Shown: one piece after another, positions 22,793 through 28,874 of the stretch
Layout: every line of letters starts with the position of its first letter
How positions within the stretch are numbered: position 1 is the stretch's first letter
DNA from: Lachnospiraceae bacterium
Lineage (GTDB): Bacteria > Bacillota > Clostridia > Lachnospirales > Lachnospiraceae
Direction: 5' to 3'
Length of the DNA: 28,874 bases
Assembly (NCBI GenBank): GCA_003979345.1
Contig: RYVZ01000035.1
Coordinates: 1-28,874 of the forward strand
Translations under genes and position numbers: made by a program
Notes under the pieces: generated by a model
Databases searched by the model: none
What the model was told of the DNA's origin: nothing
Seen by the model: the letters and a program-made list of their open reading frames with translations, nothing else

Positions 22793-25700
22793 CGTGTGAT
22801 ACTTGCCCGCTGGTAAGCTTTCAGGCTCAACCCGCTGAATACATTTGTCAATTCCGTGCCGATCTGTCTTGCCACTTCGTCCTTGGTGATGCCGGGACAG
22901 TGAATGTGGATGTCTCCCGTAGTATAGAAAGGCGTGTTGTTGATGGAGTTGTTGTTGACGGCATGTTCCGCATTTTGTAATGCCGCGGAGGCGGTGGTGC
23001 CTGCGGGACTGATCATTTGGGGTGCGAACCGCTGTCTGATTTCTTCCGGACTGTAGGCGGCGAATGCCTTTAACAGAGGAAATTCGTCCGGCTTGATCGG
23101 TTGGAAACCGCGTGCTTTCAGCATTTTGGCAGTCTCGTCGCCGCTTAATACTGTTTCGCCGCCCTCCATGCGAAGGAGGGTGGGCTGCTTTGCAAGATAT
23201 GCCTTCTGATCGGTCGTAATGATCATTTCGGGCTTTTCCTCACCGACTATGGCAAGTCCCTTTTTGGCGTGTCTGGTGCCGGAAGCGTAGGCGCTTCCTG
23301 AGACGGCGATGCTGTCCGGTGTTAAGGACAGGGCGTTTAACGATGCGATGGCAGTTTTCAGTTCGTTGACAGCGGCAGCCGCGGTATTGGCGGCTTCGGT
23401 GACCGCGTTCAGCATGGCTGCTTCTTCGGGTAATACTTCGGAAGCAACGTCGTAGGTGTTTTGGAGCGCGTCAGAGAGTGATGCTGATTCGGCATTCGCA
23501 GATGGTTTGTCTGCGGGAGCATTGTTTTCTGTATTGGGCGATTCTGTGCCGATAGCGTTGTTAAGGCTGTTTACAGCGTCGTTGACGGCGTGAAATTGAG
23601 AAGCGACTGTCTTGGTCTGTTCGGTGATATTACTCAAATCTAAACCAGCCAGTTCTGCATATCGGGTCGTCATTTCGCCGATCATACCGCCGCTTACCAT
23701 GTCGATACCGCCCAAGGTGTTCAGGTAAGTTTGTTTCCATGTGCTGATAAAAGAAGAATCTCCGTCGAGCAGCCTTGCAGCGGAGCCTTCGCCGAACATA
23801 CTCTCGAAATCTCCGAAGCTTTGCGCGCGTTCCCGTAAGGCAAGCGCATTCTGCCACTCATTTTCCAGTCGTTCCATGCCTGCGATCTCTGCATCGTATC
23901 GTTCTTTGATTTTGTCAATTTCTTTGTCGTATGCGTTGATCCGGTCTTCAATGGATGCTTTTTCGATGTTGTACTTTGCTTCGTCTACCGCGTCCCTTGC
24001 GTTCCGGAGATTGGTCTCATCCGCGCGGTAAATCATCTGCCCGTCAACATAGGTCAGTTTGTCGCGTTGTTGCTCGGCGCGTTTGAGTTCGTACTGTGCC
24101 TTTTGGAGTGAAAGAATGCGGTCTTCTTCTTCTTTTTGTTTTTCCAGCAGTTCCAGCTGTACTTCCAAAGGCCTTTTCTTGGCCTCGAGTACTTCGATCT
24201 CAGCCTCTTGTCTGTTCTTCAGTTCGTCGATCTGTCCGCCTAAGAGGTCGGCAGCGGTGTTAGCGACGGATTCAAGATAGCTTTTCTCATCTTTGAGCAG
24301 CTTGAGCTTTGCTTCTTTTGCCTGAACAGCGTATTTGGTCTGATCCGCGTAGTAGTGCTCCCAAAGGGCGTTCATCCGGTCGAGATATTCCCGCTCGGAG
24401 ATCGTATCATTATCGCGGAGGGTATCCAGCTCTTGAACGTAGTTTTCGTAGGAGGATACATGGATGTCTTTGGCTTTTTCATACAGGCTGTCTATCTTGG
24501 TCTGCGTTTCCTGTGCTTTTTCGTACCATTTCTGGTATTCGCTGATCTGATTTTTCAGGGTCTCGTCGGTAATGTCCTCCATGCCGGGAGAGCCGCTTTG
24601 GGCAAGGTCTTTGTAGTGACCGGAGAGTCCGACGGCTTCCGCTTTCTGCATGTAAGTGTTGTACGCCTGCTGTCCGAGGGCGACGGCGTCGTTTACTTTG
24701 CCGATCTGCTGTGCGAGCGCTTCATTCTTTTGTGCAAGGGTGGAGTAGCTTGAGTCTGCAATGTCGTCAAGGGCGCTTAGCTCTTTTTCTGTGCGCTCGA
24801 GCGCCTGAGCGGTCCAGTCGAAGGTCTCGGCGGCGCTTCGGGATGCGGATGCGGGGGATGAGGAACCGGTCCTTGTACCCGCGCCGCCAAATTCGAAGCC
24901 GTAGGTTCCGTAGCCCGCCGCAAGCTCTTTTAGTCTTTCCTGATAGGCTTTGATGGATTCGTCTAATCCGCCTGCATGCGCGCCGCTTTCTTTTGCCTCA
25001 AAAGCAAGTTTTAATGCGGTGATCGTCTGAAGCATTTCTCCGGTGACGCCGAGGGCATTGCACAGGTTTTCCAGCTGCAGGATATCGTTCAGGGTCGTAA
25101 GGGGATTTTCGGCAAGCTGTTTCTGGATATAGTATGCCATGAGTTGTTCGGCGGTTTCAGTGCCTGCTATTTGGAGATTTTGAAGTGCATCAGCTTCGCC
25201 GCTCATGGCGGTCTGTGCGTCAATGCCCGCCGCCGCAAGGGATTGTTGTAGCGCAAGGATGTCTTTTAGCGTCTCCCGCGCGTTTGAAATGCCCAGTTCA
25301 GAGAGGGATTCTGCGAGCAGGTTGAAGGTTTCGGCGGACATGTTTGTGCAGTCGGACGCGTAGATGATGCTGGTCGCAAGGCTGTCAAACTGTGCCTGTA
25401 CGTCCGCTTCAGTAGATGAGGTATCGCTCAATACGGATACGAAGTCGTCGAAGGCGGAGTAGTCGACGGTTATGCCATCCAGTTCGCCAAGGCTTTTGAT
25501 AGCGTCCAAAATGGGGCTGAATTTGTCTGTAATGTCTGCGCCGTCCAGCGAAAATCGTGTTTCTCCAGCAGCTTCATCCGGTGTGAAGATTTCCTGATAT
25601 GCCGACCGGAGGGAGCTGAATGCGGACCGGAGCCGGGTGTCGAGCCGGCTGACGGTCTCCGTGACGGAGAGGGGCGGAACGGATGGTGTACGCGTTATGG

Positions 25701-27102
25701 CACTGCTGAAATCCTCATATGTGGATAGGAGCTGTTCGATTACTTCTGATGCGGAAAAGCCTGCCTCCGAGAATTTGCTGATAATCTCATCTGATAAGTT
25801 ATCGACGCTCAGGGTACCGTTTTGTGCCAGTTGTCTCAGTTCGGTCTGAATGTCTTCTGACAGGTTATGGAATGTTTCGTCAAACTGAGACGTCAGGTAT
25901 TCGGCGGGATACAGGCATTCATAGATGGAATCTGACAGATCTCTCCATGACTGGCTGACTTCGTCGTCAAGTCCGTATCTGCCGATATAGTCTTCCAAAT
26001 CGACATTATAATCCACTAACGCTTTTCTGTAGCCTGTCAGTTGGTCTGTTTCCTGCTTGGAAAGGGTTTCTCCTTCTTTGACCCGCCGGTTGAGAAGCTC
26101 ATATGCGTTGATTGTCTCCTGAATATGCTCTGAAAAGGATACGGACGATGCGGTAGAGTCCCATGCCGCCAGTTCCTGTTTCAGCTGTTCCAGTTCTGCC
26201 AACTCTTCTTCGGTATTATAGCCGTTGTTGATATATAATTCATTATAACGGGCTCTTTTTTGGGACATTTCGTCAAGTATCTGCTGCGAAGTGATCCTGT
26301 GATAGGTTTCGCGTCCGTATTCTTTTTGGAACTCCTGTTCTACGGATTGTGCAATTTCCTGTTGTTTGTTTGCCTCCCGTTCTGCAAGCAGTTTGTTTCT
26401 GCGTTCGAGTTCTTCGTTTTGTGCGGTCAGGTTCTCCAGCTCTCCTTTTTCGACAAAGGACAGGGAATCTTTACTGTTTAGTTCATCAATGCGTTTTGCG
26501 GTCGTCTCAAGTTCAGAGTTGACCTCGGAGATGTCGGACTGGATTTCAGAGAGTTCGCCCTGAAGGTTTTGTGTGATCTCCTGTTGTTCTTTTAATGTCG
26601 TATGCAGGCCGTCAATGAAACCGATAAATGCACCAATGAGTTTAGCGGCACCATACATGAGAGCCATGTTGCCGATTGTTGCAAGTGCCTGAAGTACCGC
26701 TTTACCGGCTTTGGCGGAGAGGGTCATGGCATCAATTGATTCTTTGAAGCCCTTGGTGGTCATTGCTCCATTCTTACAGGTTTTAGCATAGTCAATAATT
26801 CTTTGGTCAACATTCTTCATTTGTTCTGCTAATGCTTCTGCGCTGAGAATGGAGTTGTTGAATTTTTCTTTGAAACGTTCTAAATTTGCTAGTAATTCAG
26901 GTGTTAATGGAGATTTCTTGTCTTTTGAAAAGAATGTATCTATGATTCCATCTTGACCTTTAATTCCACCACGCTTAAATGCTGTAAAAAATTCAATTAC
27001 CTTTCCTCTTGTTTCAGATAAAGTTTTCCCGAATATAGCAAGTTCTTTGTTTTTTGTTGTGAATATCGTACTATTAAGGCGTATGTCGTGGAGACATACC
27101 AT
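22789..27102 (-). CDS. Phage tail tape measure protein, 5' end probably lost (1437 aa)
   Basis: Tape measure proteins set tail length and thread the tail tube. The size (1437 aa), long coiled-coil stretches (about 170-310, and 900-1100 with KLLKDEKSYLESVANTAADL and QLELLEKQKEEEDRILSLQK), a hydrophobic helix region (about 130-166) and the C-terminal motif KKGLAIVGEEKPEMI (about 1278-1292) followed by MEGGETVLSGDE all fit. The start is doubtful: ATG 27102 has no ribosome site, and its first eight codons lie in a hairpin repeat shared with a second locus. In-frame stops prevent a longer gene. The true N-terminus was probably replaced by rearrangement, so the phage may be defective. Confidence 0.82.
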   Translation of the reverse strand: MVCLHDIRLNSTIFTTKNKELAIFGKTLSETRGKVIEFFTAFKRGGIKGQDGIIDTFFSKDKKSPLTPELLANLERFKEKFNNSILSAEALAEQMKNVDQRIIDYAKTCKNGAMTTKGFKESIDAMTLSAKAGKAVLQALATIGNMALMYGAAKLIGAFIGFIDGLHTTLKEQQEITQNLQGELSEIQSDISEVNSELETTAKRIDELNSKDSLSFVEKGELENLTAQNEELERRNKLLAEREANKQQEIAQSVEQEFQKEYGRETYHRITSQQILDEMSQKRARYNELYINNGYNTEEELAELEQLKQELAAWDSTASSVSFSEHIQETINAYELLNRRVKEGETLSKQETDQLTGYRKALVDYNVDLEDYIGRYGLDDEVSQSWRDLSDSIYECLYPAEYLTSQFDETFHNLSEDIQTELRQLAQNGTLSVDNLSDEIISKFSEAGFSASEVIEQLLSTYEDFSSAITRTPSVPPLSVTETVSRLDTRLRSAFSSLRSAYQEIFTPDEAAGETRFSLDGADITDKFSPILDAIKSLGELDGITVDYSAFDDFVSVLSDTSSTEADVQAQFDSLATSIIYASDCTNMSAETFNLLAESLSELGISNARETLKDILALQQSLAAAGIDAQTAMSGEADALQNLQIAGTETAEQLMAYYIQKQLAENPLTTLNDILQLENLCNALGVTGEMLQTITALKLAFEAKESGAHAGGLDESIKAYQERLKELAAGYGTYGFEFGGAGTRTGSSSPASASRSAAETFDWTAQALERTEKELSALDDIADSSYSTLAQKNEALAQQIGKVNDAVALGQQAYNTYMQKAEAVGLSGHYKDLAQSGSPGMEDITDETLKNQISEYQKWYEKAQETQTKIDSLYEKAKDIHVSSYENYVQELDTLRDNDTISEREYLDRMNALWEHYYADQTKYAVQAKEAKLKLLKDEKSYLESVANTAADLLGGQIDELKNRQEAEIEVLEAKKRPLEVQLELLEKQKEEEDRILSLQKAQYELKRAEQQRDKLTYVDGQMIYRADETNLRNARDAVDEAKYNIEKASIEDRINAYDKEIDKIKERYDAEIAGMERLENEWQNALALRERAQSFGDFESMFGEGSAARLLDGDSSFISTWKQTYLNTLGGIDMVSGGMIGEMTTRYAELAGLDLSNITEQTKTVASQFHAVNDAVNSLNNAIGTESPNTENNAPADKPSANAESASLSDALQNTYDVASEVLPEEAAMLNAVTEAANTAAAAVNELKTAIASLNALSLTPDSIAVSGSAYASGTRHAKKGLAIVGEEKPEMIITTDQKAYLAKQPTLLRMEGGETVLSGDETAKMLKARGFQPIKPDEFPLLKAFAAYSPEEIRQRFAPQMISPAGTTASAALQNAEHAVNNNSINNTPFYTTGDIHIHCPGITKDEVARQIGTELTNVFSGLSLKAYQRASITR

Positions 27103-27145
27103 GCGTTTGTGGAAAACGCAGATTTTATACCATGTGGAGTGGTAT
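27081..27145 (+). repeat. Triple hairpin array with identical GTGGA loops, copy A
   Basis: Three consecutive 19-base hairpins, each a 7-bp stem and the loop GTGGA: GTATGTC/GACATAC (27081-27099), TGCGTTT/AAACGCA (27102-27120), ATACCAT/GTGGTAT (27127-27145, one T-G closing pair). The third is followed by TTTTTG, and its right arm is the -35 area of the next promoter. Wobble pairs work on the plus strand only. Confidence 0.85.
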
Positions 27146-27168
27146 TTTTGCTTTTATTATGCTATAAT
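27140..27168 (+). promoter_or_regulatory. Extended -10 promoter of the first zinc-ribbon gene
   Basis: TGcTATAAT, an extended -10 with -10 hexamer at 27163-27168, and a weak -35 TGGTAT at 27140-27145 with 17-bp spacing. The -35 is the right arm of the third GTGGA hairpin. The same arrangement with TGcTATACT recurs 957 bases further right. Confidence 0.7.
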
Positions 27169-27202
27169 TTAGAAAAATGAAAATGAAAGAGGGAATAATG
27201 TT

Positions 27203-27679
27203 ATGGCATTGATTGTTTGTCCTGAATGTGGCAAAGAAATAAGCGACAAATGCGAAGCTTGTATACATTGTGGTTATCCATTAATAAATACAAAGTGCAA
27301 CATTAATGGTACTATTTATGATTTCAAAGAAGAATTACCCATAGCTTTATTAGAAAAAACGGAGGACTATGTTCCTGCTATTGGCAAAATTAGAGTAAAA
27401 ACTTCGTTAAATCTTGCAGACGCATGTGACTTAGTTGATGTTATTAAAGAAATACGGGCAATACCTGAGACTTTTACACCTAAATGGCCATTAGAGGATC
27501 GTGAAAAGTTGTATGGGGGTTGCAAAAAGCAAAATGTCGAATGTCCATATTGTCATAGCAGAGACACCAAAAAAATATCTAATACATCGAAAGTTTTACA
27601 TACTACAGTGTTTGGGATTTTTAGTGTAAGCAGAAATAGTAAACAGTTTCACTGTAATCATTGTGACTCTGATTTTTGA
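27203..27679 (+). CDS. Zinc-ribbon protein (158 aa), first of two
   Basis: The start follows AAGAGGGA. The N-terminus has paired zinc-binding cysteines (CPEC, then CEACIHCGYPL, residues 6-26). The middle (about 55-90, IGKIRVKTSLNLADACDLVDVIKEI) resembles the small alpha/beta domain related to the L7/L12 C-terminus often attached to zinc ribbons. The C-terminus is another ribbon (CPYCHSRDTKKIS, then FGIFSVSRNSKQFHCNHCDSDF). The gene is clearly AT-richer than the tail genes, lies opposite to them, and has its own promoter in a repeated block. It resembles small accessory (moron-type) prophage genes. Function unknown; the last ~45 residues are homologous to the second zinc-ribbon protein. Confidence 0.75.
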   Translation: MALIVCPECGKEISDKCEACIHCGYPLINTKCNINGTIYDFKEELPIALLEKTEDYVPAIGKIRVKTSLNLADACDLVDVIKEIRAIPETFTPKWPLEDREKLYGGCKKQNVECPYCHSRDTKKISNTSKVLHTTVFGIFSVSRNSKQFHCNHCDSDF

Positions 27680-27743
27680 TATGCAGTCATTGTTGGACCA
27701 CGTGGTAAAAGGTTGAGTTTCATAGTACATCACATCCTTTCTA

Positions 27744-27765
27744 AAATTGATAAATAGTTTTAGTA
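27744..27765 (+). repeat. 22-bp repeat after the first zinc-ribbon gene
   Basis: A 22-base word beginning AAATTGATAAATAG and ending TTTTAGTA is found here and identically at 28799-28820, each time downstream of a zinc-ribbon gene. The gap 27680-28150 otherwise holds a palindrome ACCACGTGGT (27695-27704), the 46-nt hairpin at 27851, and the second copy of the tape measure/hairpin block. Confidence 0.85.
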
Positions 27766-27850
27766 GTTGCATAACACCATTCATAACATTTAAATGCGTG
27801 AACTAATTGCTTTAGGTGTTTTGCAATCGGAGTATTGTTTTGCCAGCAAG

Positions 27851-27896
27851 TACACAAATAGGGGTATATGCTGATGCGTATATCTCTATTTGTGTA
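27851..27896 (+). ncRNA. 46-nt fully paired stem-loop, 21-bp stem with TGAT loop
   Basis: Bases 27851-27871 pair with 27876-27896 along all 21 positions, with a few G-U pairs that are legal only in a plus-strand transcript. The loop is TGAT. No T-run follows, so it is not an ordinary terminator. The wobble bias favours an RNA element on the plus strand, or a single-strand DNA hairpin at the edge of a mobile segment. Confidence 0.6.
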
Positions 27897-27909
27897 ATTG
27901 TAAGTCATT

Positions 27910-28057
27910 TTGACCTTTAATTCCACCACGCCCAAATGTCTTAAAAAATTCAATTACCTTTCTTCCTGTTTCAGATTAAGCTTTTCCCAATATAGCAATC
28001 TCTTTGTTTATTGATGTGAATATTGTACTAATATGACGTATGACGTGGAGACATACC
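27910..28057 (-). pseudogene. Duplicated 5' end of the tape measure gene
   Basis: Positions 27910-28057 match 26953-27100 at a constant offset of 957 bases. On the minus strand they read MVCLHVIRHISTIF, then NKEIAILGKA and a stop, against MVCLHDIRLNSTIF and NKELAIFGKT in the real gene. The copy is interrupted early and cannot make tape measure protein. Confidence 0.8.
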
Positions 28058-28102
28058 ATGCGTTTGTGGAGAACGCAGATTTTATACCATGTGGAGTGGT
28101 AT
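28038..28102 (+). repeat. Triple hairpin array with GTGGA loops, copy B
   Basis: GTATGAC/GACATAC (28038-28056, one A-A mismatch), TGCGTTT/GAACGCA (28059-28077, one T-G pair) and ATACCAT/GTGGTAT (28084-28102), all with loop GTGGA. Spacing is identical to copy A. Confidence 0.85.
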
Positions 28103-28125
28103 TTTTGTTTTATATGTGCTATACT
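28097..28125 (+). promoter_or_regulatory. Extended -10 promoter of the second zinc-ribbon gene
   Basis: -35-like TGGTAT (28097-28102), 17-bp spacer, extended -10 TGcTATACT with hexamer at 28120-28125. It is positioned exactly as in copy A. Confidence 0.65.
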
Positions 28126-28150
28126 TTACAAAAATAATGAGGTGATTTTT

Positions 28151-28705
28151 ATGGGTAAGTCAATGTATTGTGAAAAGTGTGGTCATGTTGGTGGTGTTTT
28201 GTTTCGTAAAAAATGTAGATTTTGTGGTACAAAAATGAAAATACTTTCAGAAGAAATGAAACAAAAATACAATATTTTTTATGGTGATTGGTTTACATTA
28301 CTTTCTGAACTTTGTATGTTTGACACCAAAGAAGGAGAACGTAGAAGAATAGAAGAATTACTTTCCAGAGAAAGTGATTTTATTATGAATGAAGTTGCAA
28401 ATAATCCATTATTCTCAATGGAAGATTACGAAAAACAAGTCCAAAATGATAGAGAAAGTTTTTATAGTATTTCTCAGTATCATAAAAATCAAATACTAGA
28501 ACGACAAGCTAAAAATCTGGCTCGAATGCAGAAAGAGAAAGACAAACAGGACTGCATACCCAGATGTCCCATCTGTGGATCTACAAATATAAATAAAATT
28601 GCACTTGGAAGTAGGGCAGTAAAGACTGCTGTTTTCGGAGTGGTTGGGGCGGTAGATGATACCGGAAAAACTTATAGGTGCGACAATTGCGGAAGTAAAT
28701 TCTAG
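28151..28705 (+). CDS. Zinc-ribbon protein (184 aa), second of two
   Basis: ATG 28151 follows GAGGTGA at a good distance; upstream in-frame ATGs lie within the hairpin/promoter block and are not used. An N-terminal ribbon (CEKCGHVGGVLFRKKCRFCG, residues 7-26) is followed by a helical, charged middle (about 30-130: MKQKYNIFYGDWFTLLSELC, EGERRRIEELLSRE, ILERQAKNLARMQKEKDKQD). A C-terminal ribbon (CPICGSTNINKIALGSRAVK, TAVFGVVGAVDDTGKTYRCD, NCGSKF) matches the end of the first zinc-ribbon protein. Different N-terminal parts behind the same promoter block suggest exchangeable cargo. Function unknown. Confidence 0.75.
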   Translation: MGKSMYCEKCGHVGGVLFRKKCRFCGTKMKILSEEMKQKYNIFYGDWFTLLSELCMFDTKEGERRRIEELLSRESDFIMNEVANNPLFSMEDYEKQVQNDRESFYSISQYHKNQILERQAKNLARMQKEKDKQDCIPRCPICGSTNINKIALGSRAVKTAVFGVVGAVDDTGKTYRCDNCGSKF

Positions 28706-28725
28706 TCATATCCTTTTCCACAAAG

Positions 28726-28820
28726 TCTTTTAATGTCGTATGCAGACCGTCAATGAAACCGATAAAAGCGCCGATAAGGGACTATCCCAAAGCTTCTGAA
28801 ATTGATAAATAGTTTTAGTA
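28726..28820. repeat. Tape measure fragment joined to an IS tip and the post-gene repeat
   Basis: 28726-28778 matches 26588-26640 (tape measure codons about 155-171) with about five mismatches. It runs directly into GGGACTATCCCAAAG (28778-28792), identical to the first 15 bases of the IS256-type element at 14433. From 28799 comes the 22-bp repeat also found at 27744. No gene is visible after 28705. Confidence 0.75.
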
Positions 28821-28874
28821 ACTCAAACTTCCCACATAAAAAATGGGTTTTGCACCTTGATAAATCAATACTTT

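Noticed and set aside
22789..27102. Large plus-strand ORFs opposite the tape measure gene (for example 24355-24753)
   Set aside because: They mirror codon bias of the minus-strand gene and have no ribosome sites or recognisable proteins.
15452..27102. Tailocin or contractile injection system
   Set aside because: No sheath, spike, AAA+ or lysis gene is visible in the window; a prophage tail end beside a tRNA explains the data more simply, though the region right of the window could change this.
27081..28102. Integron attC sites
   Set aside because: The hairpins are short, lack the GTTRRRY/RYYYAAC boxes, and no integrase is in the window, although the cassette-like logic is similar.
15452..28874. 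Diversity-generating retroelement or CRISPR array
   Set aside because: No reverse transcriptase, no template/variable repeat pair with adenine changes, and no regularly spaced identical repeats of CRISPR type.

Overview
The window looks like a Clostridia chromosome, most likely Lachnospiraceae or a close relative. This rests on a SigH-type sigma factor directly after rlmB, strong AGGAGG-type ribosome sites, and an Opp-type peptide transporter whose ATPases carry long helical insertions. Taxonomy is inferred from gene content and style only; no database was searched.

Left part, plus strand, 1-14340: rlmB and sigH; a MATE exporter; the wreck of a class D beta-lactamase-like gene whose promoter and palindromes survive; a Cys-cluster (YkgJ-like) protein with an Ala-rich insertion; then a five-gene peptide ABC transporter (oppA-B-C-D-F). 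The opp operon has a long leader containing a terminator-like hairpin and a strong stem-loop between oppA and oppB. A small DUF3899-like membrane protein follows after a 37-bp tandem repeat. The section ends with a tRNA-Thr(GGU) with its own promoter and terminator.

Middle, 14433-15450: an IS256-family element. Its terminal inverted repeats and 8-bp target duplication are intact, but the transposase has lost its centre, including the first catalytic Asp region, so it cannot move by itself.

Right part, minus strand, 15452-27102: a phage tail module read toward the tRNA. It runs from a 1437-residue tape measure protein through a fibre-like protein, three baseplate/tip-like proteins and two small paralogous helical proteins, to small tip proteins. 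A beta module of about 65 residues occurs in two full copies and one truncated copy, each associated with short proteins that begin MAY. No head, terminase, lysis or integrase gene is present. With the tRNA at its edge, this looks like one end of a tRNA-associated prophage or prophage remnant.

Far right, 26953-28874: an AT-rich, repetitive stretch. A block made of the first ~50 codons of the tape measure gene, three consecutive hairpins with the same GTGGA loop, and an extended -10 promoter occurs twice at a constant 957-bp offset. Each copy drives a different zinc-ribbon gene with a related C-terminus. Further tape measure fragments, a 15-nt IS-end match and a shared post-gene repeat suggest serial duplication or cassette exchange at the tape measure 5' end. 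This is the part most likely to hold something undescribed.
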